Assembly (NCBI GenBank): GCA_007123695.1 | Contig: SLGN01000380.1 | Span: 1 to 6,635, forward strand | Direction of reading: 5' to 3' | DNA length: 6,635 nt | From: Verrucomicrobiales bacterium | GTDB lineage: Bacteria; Verrucomicrobiota; Verrucomicrobiia; Verrucomicrobiales; DEV007 | In this document: one piece after another, positions 1 to 5,136 of the stretch | How positions within the stretch are numbered: position 1 is the stretch's first letter | Layout: the number at the start of each line of letters is the position of its first letter | The notes under the pieces: generated by a model | Told to the model about the DNA's origin: nothing | The model's input: the letters and a program-made list of their open reading frames with translations, nothing else | The model's database searches: none | Position numbers and translations under genes: made by a program

Positions 1-1
1 C

Positions 2-790
2 CTCTCCGCCGCCCTTCTCCTCTCCGTCCTCGTCCCCGGCGTCCGTGCCGGAGACTGGGGCAAGGCGCCCGTCGCCAAGGCCCCCATCGAGGAATGCCTC
101 GACCTCGGCGCCCAGATCTCGGTCGGCTACGAGACCGACTACATCTTCCGCGGCGTCCGCTTCGCCCGCGACAGCGTCTACACCGACGTCAACTACACCT
201 TCGACGGTCTCATCCTGCCCGTCACCGTCGGCACCACCTACCTCAACGGCATCAACGGATCGGCCTTCGGGGCCGGCTTCGACCAGCTCGATCTCTACGC
301 CCGGGCCGACATCGGCTCCTACGCCGGCTTCGACTTCATGCTCGGCTACACCCACCGGACCTTCCCCGAGTTCCGCAGCAACATCGGGCCCTTCGGCGGC
401 TTCGGCGAGATCAACTTCGGGATCCGCCGCGACCTCGGCTTCGCCGACCTCGTCTTCGGCACCAACTACGCCATGGGCGGCGGCGGCGTCTCGCCGCGGG
501 GCTGGTTCCACCAGCTCGGCCTGGAGCGTGCCTTCGCCCTCACCGACGCCGTCTCCCTCGCCCTCGGCGCGGGCCTCGCCTACAGCGACGGCTACTGGAT
601 CGGGAGCAACTGGAACCACTACTACTTCACCGCAGGGCTGCCCATCGTGCTCAACTGCCGCACCACCCTGACCCCCTACATCGGCTACACCGGCGCCCCC
701 ACGGGCTGGATGGTCGATGGGATCATCGGCGCCAACCGGCCACAGTCCGACATCCTCCACGGCGGCGTCAACTTGAGCGTCACCTTCTGA
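2..790 (+). CDS. Outer-membrane beta-barrel protein, TorF-like putative porin (5' end missing)
   Basis: The reading frame is open from the window edge to TGA at 788-790 and gives 262 visible residues; the start codon lies outside the window. The first visible residues (LSAALLLSVLVPGVRA) are the hydrophobic part of a signal peptide, with cleavage likely after VRA, so only a few codons are missing. The mature protein begins with a short linker and then the motif GYETDYIFRGV, which I know from TorF / Gcw_chp-type putative porins. The rest alternates polar and aromatic or hydrophobic residues (for example DLYARADIG, HYYFTAGLPIV, TPYIGYTG), as expected for membrane beta-strands, and the chain ends in ...NLSVTF, a terminal phenylalanine typical of BAM-assembled barrels. 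The inferred location is the outer membrane, with a role in diffusion or transport of unknown substrate. The barrel class is fairly sure; the exact family is less so. Confidence 0.8.
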   Translation, partial: LSAALLLSVLVPGVRAGDWGKAPVAKAPIEECLDLGAQISVGYETDYIFRGVRFARDSVYTDVNYTFDGLILPVTVGTTYLNGINGSAFGAGFDQLDLYARADIGSYAGFDFMLGYTHRTFPEFRSNIGPFGGFGEINFGIRRDLGFADLVFGTNYAMGGGGVSPRGWFHQLGLERAFALTDAVSLALGAGLAYSDGYWIGSNWNHYYFTAGLPIVLNCRTTLTPYIGYTGAPTGWMVDGIIGANRPQSDILHGGVNLSVTF

Positions 791-929
791 GGCTTCGGGG
801 ATATCTTCCGGTGTTCCGGAGAAAAGGAAGCGGGTGCCGGTCCACTCCGCCACCGAATGGTGGGCCGACTTTTCCCTCAAGAAAGGATACGGCTTTCGTC
901 CCGGAAATTCGCACGCGCGCTTCCGCCGC

Positions 930-959
930 TTGCATACCGGCTCACGTTCGTGCTACTCT
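930..959 (+). promoter_or_regulatory. Possible sigma-70-like promoter ahead of the 638-aa secreted protein
   Basis: TTGCAT (930-935) and TACTCT (954-959) are separated by 18 bases. The -35 box matches TTGACA at four of six positions; the -10 box matches only three. A start near 966 would fall inside the terminator-like hairpin that begins at 964, which is odd unless the hairpin sits at the 5' end of the new transcript or acts as an attenuator. This is a weak candidate. Confidence 0.25.
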
Positions 960-963
960 TTTG

Positions 964-1001
964 CGGGTTTGCTTCTTCGGAGGCAAACCCGTCGATTTTT
1001 T
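964..1001 (+). terminator. Intrinsic terminator with UUCG tetraloop
   Basis: CGGGTTTGCTTC (964-975) pairs with GAGGCAAACCCG (980-991) as a 12-bp stem with one G-T wobble. The four-base loop is TTCG, closed by C-G, the exceptionally stable cUUCGg tetraloop. Five bases later a run of six T (996-1001) completes a classical rho-independent terminator on the plus strand. It lies 173 bases after the porin stop codon, so it would end the porin transcript with a long 3' untranslated tail, or end a small RNA made from 791-963. Confidence 0.8.
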
Positions 1002-1019
1002 CTAACGCGTGGCCGGCGG

Positions 1020-1066
1020 TGAATTCCGCCCCGCGCGAGCTGGATTCCAGGCGAGCTGGATTCCAG
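1020..1066 (+). repeat. Exact 16-bp tandem repeat with embedded palindromes
   Basis: GCGAGCTGGATTCCAG occurs twice back to back (1035-1050 and 1051-1066). Each copy contains the odd-centred palindrome CTGGA-T-TCCAG (1040-1050, 1056-1066). The core TGGATTCC of each copy has a near-copy, TGAATTCC, at 1020-1027, giving three TGRATTCC cores spaced 21 and 16 bases apart. The array ends 14 bases before the ATG at 1081. Possible roles are an operator for a repressor of the downstream gene or a slippage duplication. Sixteen bases is not a multiple of three, which argues that it is not coding. Confidence 0.7.
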
Positions 1067-1080
1067 ATTTCGAACGTCCC

Positions 1081-2997
1081 ATGGTCATGAAGCGCCGCCC
1101 CGCAGCACCCCGGCCCGCCCTCTTTGCGGTGGCGGCGGCCCTTTTGCTGCCGGTGCTCTCCCCCCGCCAGCTTCCGGCCCTCGAGGCTTCGCTCGACTTC
1201 GACGCGCGCCTCTTCGACGCCGACGGGATTTTTCTTTCCGAGAAGACCCGAGCCGACCTGCTCGGGGCGCTTGCGGCGCTCGCGGCGAATTTTCCCGGAG
1301 AGGCGAGAATCGACGACGACCTGCGGGCCAAGGCCCTCGCCCTCGCACTGCGGCTGGACCCCCTGCACCCGGCCTCCCGCTCCGCCTTTCGTGCCCGCGC
1401 CCGCGGAACCCGACCTGATCCGGTTGTCGGCGTCGAGGATCTCGCCTCGTTGTCGGAGCCCCTCTGGGTCGCCGCGAGCGAGCTGTCCGCCCGTCCCCTC
1501 GATCCCGAGGGCAGGCGCCTCGCTCCCTACCTGATCGAGCTCTCCCTGCTCGTCGATCCCGATCCGCCCGAGGAGAGGCTCGTGGCTCTCGGTCTTGCAG
1601 GCAGCGAAAAAGCCGTGGCCTGGTCTCCGGCTGTGGTCCTGAAGCAAGAGCGCGTCTCGACGGCGAGAGCGATCGCCCTGCACCGCGAAGCCGCCGAACT
1701 CGCCAGAGAAGCGAAACGCAAGCCCAAGACCGATGTGGCGACGACCAATCCCGGGGGGAAGGCCATTCCCCCCGATTCGGCGGGTGCCGCCGATTCACCC
1801 GATGCCGCCGGCTCTTCGGTTCCGGCACCGCGTCCTGGCCGGGAAGTCTTCGATCCGGTGGAAGCGAGCCTGTTCGCGATCCTTCGCGTGGAAGGGGCGG
1901 AAAGCGTCCTCGCGGCGGGCAGGGTCAGCGTGACCCTGCGTCCCGCGACGAACGCGAGAGAGCGGGAATGGTTTGCCGAACAAGCCAGCGCGGGCTCGCC
2001 GCTGCCTCTTCTCCCCTCCAACGAAGACCTGCCGCTCTACGAGCCTCTGCTCCCTTCCGCCCTCGCCGACGAGCGCAAGTGGGAATGGCCCCGCCCCGGT
2101 CTAGGCGAAGTCCGGTTCGCCCCCTCGGGCGACCTGCCGGGGCCCCGGCGACTCTACACCGCCAAGGCGTCGCTACCGACGGCGGTGCTGATCGAATCCA
2201 TCGTTTCGGATCGCCCGCCGAACGACGACTACGCTCTCGTCGCCGACCTCGATCCCGATACCCTGGAGTTCCGATCGGGCACGGATCCCGTATCGCTGAT
2301 CGACGCAGGCGCTGCGACAGGCAAACCGTATTTGCTCGTCCCCCATACCCTGTTGGATCCGTTGGTCGAACACCTCCAGCGGACCGACGAACTCGAGCTA
2401 CTCTTCCGAAGCGAGCTTGTCGGCTTCGCCGACTTCGACGGAATGGTCGCGCGACTTCTTTCGTCCGGCGAGGAAAGTCTCGCGGCCGCCAGCGAGACCT
2501 TCAAGGCGATCGAAGCCGCTTCTTCCCGGATGCCCCTGCCCAGCCTCGCCAGGAACGAGGCGGCCCGCCAGCGCCTCGAATCCCTGCTGGCCGACTTTCC
2601 GGACCATCTCTCGGCCCGCGCCATGCTGGAGTATGCCAGCCGCCCGCTCACCCCCGAGCTGAGACTCGCGCGCATCGTCTCCCAGTTGGACGCAATCGTC
2701 CGGCCCTTCGCCGTCCTCGCGCAAAAGCCGGATCCCGACGATCCGGCTGCCGCGCCGCCGGAAATCGATTTCAACGCCCTCGCCGCCCACGTGCAGACGG
2801 CCAAGGCGGATTTCGTGCGAATGCGTCCGGAGGTTCCGGCGGAGGCGCGCGGTCTCCTTTCCAGCGCGGAAAACGTGGCCGAATCCGCCGCAGGCTTTTT
2901 GAACCTGACGAACCGGAGCACCTCCCTCGGCGTCCAGAGATTGCGCGACGCGCAGAGCGCGATCCTCGCCTACGAGCTGGAACGGGAGAAGTTCTGA
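1081..2997 (+). CDS. Secreted protein of unknown function with a Lon (S16)-like degenerate segment
   Basis: I chose ATG 1081 (638 aa); ATG 1087 would lose two residues. A GTG at 1009 is in frame but would put a basic, repeat-encoded stretch ahead of a clear signal peptide (KRRPAAPRP followed by ALFAVAAALLLPVL, residues 4-26, cleavage near residue 36). No clear Shine-Dalgarno is present. Residues about 53-109 are helical and TPR-like (ALALALRLDPLHPAS). Residues 209-259 are an Ala/Pro/Lys-rich linker. Residues about 259-461 resemble the Lon proteolytic fold: a serine at 364 followed by LPTAVLIESI, then VADLDPDTLEFRSG (387-400), LIDAGAATGKPYLLVPH (406-422) and ELVGFADFDGMVARL (445-459), in the order of the Lon P-domain core. 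The GPSAG motif is absent and I see no lysine at the catalytic-lysine spacing, so it is probably inactive. Residues 462-638 are mostly helical with another TPR-like stretch (about 493-521). The gene is real with high confidence; the S16 relation is inference. Confidence 0.85.
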   Translation: MVMKRRPAAPRPALFAVAAALLLPVLSPRQLPALEASLDFDARLFDADGIFLSEKTRADLLGALAALAANFPGEARIDDDLRAKALALALRLDPLHPASRSAFRARARGTRPDPVVGVEDLASLSEPLWVAASELSARPLDPEGRRLAPYLIELSLLVDPDPPEERLVALGLAGSEKAVAWSPAVVLKQERVSTARAIALHREAAELAREAKRKPKTDVATTNPGGKAIPPDSAGAADSPDAAGSSVPAPRPGREVFDPVEASLFAILRVEGAESVLAAGRVSVTLRPATNAREREWFAEQASAGSPLPLLPSNEDLPLYEPLLPSALADERKWEWPRPGLGEVRFAPSGDLPGPRRLYTAKASLPTAVLIESIVSDRPPNDDYALVADLDPDTLEFRSGTDPVSLIDAGAATGKPYLLVPHTLLDPLVEHLQRTDELELLFRSELVGFADFDGMVARLLSSGEESLAAASETFKAIEAASSRMPLPSLARNEAARQRLESLLADFPDHLSARAMLEYASRPLTPELRLARIVSQLDAIVRPFAVLAQKPDPDDPAAAPPEIDFNALAAHVQTAKADFVRMRPEVPAEARGLLSSAENVAESAAGFLNLTNRSTSLGVQRLRDAQSAILAYELEREKF

Positions 2998-3146
2998 GAC
3001 AGTCCCGGCTTTCCGGTCTCTCCGAGCGCATGCCGCAGATAGCGCTGCCGCATGCCTTCGGGCCAGTCGGGGAAGTTTTCCGGGAGCCTCGACCGGGCGG
3101 CGGCGGGCAGAAACTCGGACGGCGGGCGGCGAATGGCGGCGTTCAT
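2970..3146 (-). CDS. Possible small protein (58 aa), unknown function
   Basis: On the minus strand an ATG at 3146-3144 opens a 58-codon frame ending in TAG (plus-strand CTA at 2970-2972). The protein starts MNAAIRRPPSEFLPAA and contains LPENFPDWPEGMRQRYLRHALG (residues 21-42, given here only as its most protein-like part), a plausible amphipathic basic helix after a Pro/Trp turn. Third codon positions are strongly G or C, as in the neighbouring genes. It lies in the same reading frame as the 83-aa gene just upstream: that gene's TGA at 3179-3177 is followed by ten sense codons and then this ATG. Its last 28 bases overlap the end of the 638-aa gene on the other strand. No Shine-Dalgarno is visible. 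It may be a second gene of a two-gene unit or a chance frame. Confidence 0.4.
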   Translation of the reverse strand: MNAAIRRPPSEFLPAAARSRLPENFPDWPEGMRQRYLRHALGETGKPGLSQNFSRSSS

Positions 3147-3176
3147 CTCGGCGAATGCGGAATCCGGGGCACGGGC

Positions 3177-3428
3177 TCAGCGGGCAAAGCGGGCCAGCAG
3201 GACGTCGCGGCGGCGGCGGGCCTCGGCGAGGTCCTTCGTCCGCAGGGAGACCCGGACCCGTTCCGCCGTGTAGTCGGGACGGTGCAGGGTGAAATGGCAC
3301 CACCAAGTTCCCCGGTTGTTCCAGAGATGGTGGTCGGGATTGGAGGCCCCGGCGACGGCGGACGGGCGGACCGCGAGGGTGCCGGGCGAGGAATCGGGGC
3401 GGACTTCGAGCAGATCGAGGTAGGTCAT
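3177..3428 (-). CDS. Small integrase-arm-like protein (83 aa)
   Basis: The frame runs from ATG at 3428-3426 to TGA at 3179-3177. I prefer this start because the 96 codons further upstream in the same frame do not look like protein, and an AAGGAA lies 12 bases upstream of the ATG as a distant ribosome site. The core NPDHHLWNNRGTWWCHFTLH (residues 30-49) followed by RVRVSLRTKDLAEARRRRDVL (57-77) resembles the N-terminal arm or SAM-like entry of tyrosine recombinases, where a W-x-x-beta strand leads into a basic strand with S-L-x-T-x-D and then E-A-x-x-R-R. The catalytic domain (R...H-x-x-R...Y) is completely absent and no remnant follows. The inference is a free-standing DNA-binding or regulatory protein related to integrase arms, or the relic of one. 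Similar short proteins seem familiar from Verrucomicrobiota, but I cannot verify that here. It is convergent with the 638-aa gene. Confidence 0.65.
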   Translation of the reverse strand: MTYLDLLEVRPDSSPGTLAVRPSAVAGASNPDHHLWNNRGTWWCHFTLHRPDYTAERVRVSLRTKDLAEARRRRDVLLARFAR

Positions 3429-3747
3429 GGGCGATGCAGTTTCCTTGGGTTCGGTTACCGCACCAGGCTGGCGTCCCGCACCTGCGCGCCGGTCCGCCGG
3501 AGAAATTTCCGTTCGGCCCCGGGGGACCGCACATCGGAGACCGACGCGGCATGGCCGCGCGGCATCCAAGGCACCTTGGCTTCTCCAAACCAGGTTGCCG
3601 GATCCAGCTCGCGCCGGATCACTCCTGATGCTTGAGGGAAGTATGCACGGACTGGAGCGATGCGCAATCCTTTCCCGTGTCATACCGACCGAGGTGGGAT
3701 CATCCCGGGCAACCATTCAAAGCGCCTCCGCCCCCTCGATCAAGCCT
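3429..3747. other. Intergenic stretch with short dyads, no gene recognised
   Basis: Frames are open here on both strands because of the high GC, but none has protein-like composition. Visible structure: the perfect palindrome GCCGCGCGGC (3554-3563); CCAAGG-CA-CCTTGG (3566-3579); the 8-base direct repeat GCCGGATC at 3597-3604 and 3613-3620; and the odd-centred palindrome GGGAT-C-ATCCC (3696-3706), located about 40 bases upstream of the msrB -35 box and therefore a possible operator. On the minus strand, TTGCGC then 16 bases then CATACT (about 3645-3672) is a weak promoter candidate for the small integrase-arm-like gene. I found no tRNA or riboswitch pattern. Confidence 0.4.
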
Positions 3748-3776
3748 TTGACCGGAGGCCCGCCATCCGCTAGCAT
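3748..3776 (+). promoter_or_regulatory. Sigma-70-type promoter of msrB, predicting a leaderless mRNA
   Basis: TTGACC (3748-3753, five of six to TTGACA) and TAGCAT (3771-3776, four of six to TATAAT) are separated by exactly 17 bases. Only six bases (3777-3782) lie between the -10 box and the ATG at 3783. Transcription normally starts about seven bases after the -10 box, so the first transcribed base should be at or next to the A of the start codon. This leaves no room for a ribosome binding site. Confidence 0.7.
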
Positions 3777-3782
3777 ACCGTC

Positions 3783-4385
3783 ATGAAAGGAATCCTCACG
3801 CGCCGCAGGCTCCTTCTCGCCTGCCCCGTCGGTGTCGCCGCCGCGATCTCGCTCCGGCAAAAGGCCGCCGGCGAAGAACCCATCATCAAGGTCATGGAAA
3901 AACCGCCCGTCCAGCCCACCGCCCCTGTCGTCCGCAGCGAAGAGGAATGGCGAAAGATCCTCACGCCCGAACAATACCGCATCCTCCGCGAAGAGGGTAC
4001 CGAGCGGGCCAACGGCAAAGTCTACGAAGAATTCAAGAAGCAAGGCGTTGGCACCTACTACTGCGCAGGATGCGACGCCGAGCTTTTCACCTCGAACGAA
4101 AAGTTCGACTCCAAGTGCGGCTGGCCCTCCTTCTACGATCCCTCGAAGGCGAAGAACGTGAAGTATTCCACCGACTACTACCTCGGCTACGCCCGCACCG
4201 AGGTGCGCTGCGCCGTGTGCGACGGGCATCTCGGCCACGTCTTCGAGGGCGAGGGCTTCGCGACGCCCACCGACAAGCGCTACTGCATCAACGGCACCGT
4301 TCTCAAGTTCGTCCCCGCCGGCGGCGAAAAACCGGTCGCGACCGAAGAGGAGGCGGCCAAGGCCGAGGACAAGCCGGAGAACTGA
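3783..4385 (+). CDS. msrB: Peptide-methionine (R)-S-oxide reductase MsrB, exported form
   Basis: This 200-aa protein reduces methionine-R-sulfoxide residues in proteins, using a catalytic cysteine that is recycled by a thiol donor. The MsrB domain spans about residues 52-177. Visible motifs are the opening EEEWRKILTPEQYRILREEGTE (52-73, quoted as its landmark), zinc ligands C94-x-x-C97 and C143-x-x-C146, CGWPSFYDP (112-120; C112 sits where recycling cysteines are found), HLGHVFEGEG (149-158) and RYCINGTVLKF (166-176) with catalytic C168. RYCIN is standard, while NGTVLKF replaces the more common NSAALRF. The N-terminus has TRRRLLL (6-12), then a hydrophobic stretch to residue 24 and an AAG site near 30, which reads as a Tat-type signal; a zinc-bound, folded enzyme would suit Tat export. 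The C-terminus is a Glu/Lys-rich tail. The start is fixed by the promoter six bases upstream. The gene is convergent with the DUF937-like gene, 11 bases away. Confidence 0.93.
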   Translation: MKGILTRRRLLLACPVGVAAAISLRQKAAGEEPIIKVMEKPPVQPTAPVVRSEEEWRKILTPEQYRILREEGTERANGKVYEEFKKQGVGTYYCAGCDAELFTSNEKFDSKCGWPSFYDPSKAKNVKYSTDYYLGYARTEVRCAVCDGHLGHVFEGEGFATPTDKRYCINGTVLKFVPAGGEKPVATEEEAAKAEDKPEN

Positions 4386-4397
4386 CCCCCCCGGCTT
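4371..4397. terminator. Inverted repeat between convergent msrB and DUF937-like genes
   Basis: AAGCCGG (4371-4377) is the perfect inverse complement of CCGGCTT (4391-4397), with a 13-base spacer that contains the msrB stop codon (4383-4385). The right arm touches the stop codon of the opposite gene (4397-4399). It could work as a shared bidirectional terminator, but there is no T-run on either side, so this is only a candidate. Confidence 0.35.
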
Positions 4398-4921
4398 CAC
4401 CCCTCGCTGGGGAAGTATTTCCCGGCAAGGCGTCCCAGCCGCGATGCCAGGCTGGGACCGGCGGGCTCTCGGCTCCCCTCGCCTTCCACAGGCTTCTTTG
4501 GGAAAGAATTCCTCACGAAGCGCTGGGCAATTTCGTCGAGCGACCCGTGGCCTTGATCCTCCACGGTGCGGGCGAGGAGCGCCAGGGCGATCCCGCCGCC
4601 GGGGACGCGGCGGACGAGGAAGCGGAGGATCACCGGCAGCACGAGCGGGACCGCGGCGGCGGCCTGCTCGGGACCGATGCCGGTCCGCGCCCGGATGCGC
4701 TCCTCCATCTCCGCGCCCGCGCCTGCGGGGACGGGCTCGGGCGCGACTTCCTCCGCGATCCCCTGCCGGTTCGAGAAGGCCTCGACCTGGGACACGAGCG
4801 CCGCCGCCGCCGCCGGCAGCACCTTCGCCGCCTCTTCGAGCGGGATGCCCAGCTTCGCCGCCACTTTCGCGGCCACTTCGTCGCCTTGTTCGCGGATGAG
4901 CTGGTCGAGGAGGGAGGTCAT
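4397..4921 (-). CDS. DUF937 (YidB-like) family protein
   Basis: This is a 174-aa, alanine-rich, all-helical protein starting MTSLLDQLIREQGDEVAAKVAAKLG, the characteristic opening of DUF937 proteins; only its sense is quoted here. It shows an internal repeat: LGIPLEEAAKVLPAAAAALV (24-43) and TGIGPEQAAAAVPLVLPVIL (80-99) share the pattern GI-x-x-E-(E/Q)-AA, then a hydrophobic helix with LP. A Pro/Ala-rich linker (60-70) joins the two. A third helical segment, SLDEIAQRF, follows at 127-135, and the tail ends GRLAGKYFPSEG. No signal peptide or membrane helix is evident, so a cytoplasmic location is likely. The family has no established function that I can state. The start ATG (4921-4919) is the most upstream possible start in the frame; no Shine-Dalgarno is evident. 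It has its own promoter candidate about 70 bases upstream and is convergent with msrB. Confidence 0.8.
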   Translation of the reverse strand: MTSLLDQLIREQGDEVAAKVAAKLGIPLEEAAKVLPAAAAALVSQVEAFSNRQGIAEEVAPEPVPAGAGAEMEERIRARTGIGPEQAAAAVPLVLPVILRFLVRRVPGGGIALALLARTVEDQGHGSLDEIAQRFVRNSFPKKPVEGEGSREPAGPSLASRLGRLAGKYFPSEG

Positions 4922-4993
4922 GAGGGACGGGGGAGAGTCGAGGAGCGTCGGACGCCGAGGCTGGGAGAATTCCGCGTGGCGAGGAGCTTCCCG

Positions 4994-5022
4994 AATGTAG
5001 AAGGCGCCGCCGCCGCCGACAA
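4994..5022 (-). promoter_or_regulatory. Promoter candidate for the DUF937-like gene
   Basis: Read on the minus strand, TTGTCG (5022-5017) and TACATT (4999-4994) are separated by exactly 17 bases; each box matches the sigma-70 consensus at four of six positions. Transcription would begin near 4987, giving an untranslated leader of roughly 65 bases. The spacer is a GCC/GGC-rich simple run. Confidence 0.45.
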
Positions 5023-5099
5023 GCGCGGGTTCGCCCGATTCCGGACGCGGGGAAAGAGGCGGTGCGGAGCGGGTTCCGCTTGCCCTTCTCGGGAAAGGC

Positions 5100-5128
5100 T
5101 TGCGCAGCGGAGCGCGAGACGGTAGGCT
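5100..5128 (+). promoter_or_regulatory. Promoter candidate for the secreted YD-repeat gene, close to its start codon
   Basis: TTGCGC (5100-5105) and TAGGCT (5123-5128) are separated by 17 bases. The consensus match is modest (three of six in each box), but the geometry copies the msrB promoter: a TAG-x-x-T -10 box ending eight bases before ATG 5137. The transcript would have essentially no leader. Confidence 0.45.
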
Positions 5129-5136
5129 CTCGCCCG

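Noticed and set aside
94..1005. Open plus-strand frames of about 200-300 codons over the porin
   Set aside because: Arg/Pro/Ser-dominated translations without domains; shadows of the porin frame.
1009..1080. GTG at 1009 as start of the secreted 638-aa protein
   Set aside because: It would add 24 residues ahead of a normal signal peptide and make the 16-bp tandem repeat coding in two different frames; ATG 1081 fits better.
2996..3020. Bulged hairpin (GAGA / CCGG-CTTT-CCGG / TCTC) at the end of the secreted protein gene as a terminator
   Set aside because: Stem is short and interrupted by a five-base bulge, with no T-run on either strand; too weak to list.
3602..3614. 13-base match (inverted) to the tandem repeat at 1033-1045
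   Set aside because: About one such match is expected by chance in 6.6 kb of GC-rich DNA, and the flanking bases differ.
1968..3635. Open plus-strand frame of over 550 codons overlapping the secreted protein
   Set aside because: Arg-rich shadow frame that crosses the end of the 638-aa gene, the small minus-strand genes and the intergenic region.
3429..3716. Upstream extension of the 83-aa integrase-arm-like gene to 3716 (179 aa)
   Set aside because: The extra 96 codons have no protein-like pattern, and the recognisable core begins after the ATG at 3428.
3816..3827. LLAC at msrB residues 11-14 as a lipobox
   Set aside because: The hydrophobic segment before the cysteine is only three or four residues, too short for a lipoprotein signal; a Tat-like signal fits better.
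5003..5019. GCC-type trinucleotide run as a functional repeat
   Set aside because: Only about four units, typical of GC-rich intergenic sequence, and it lies in the spacer of a promoter candidate.
5062..5136. GTG at 5062 as start of the YD-repeat protein
   Set aside because: It would place about 25 basic residues before the signal peptide and overlap the promoter-like boxes at 5100-5128.
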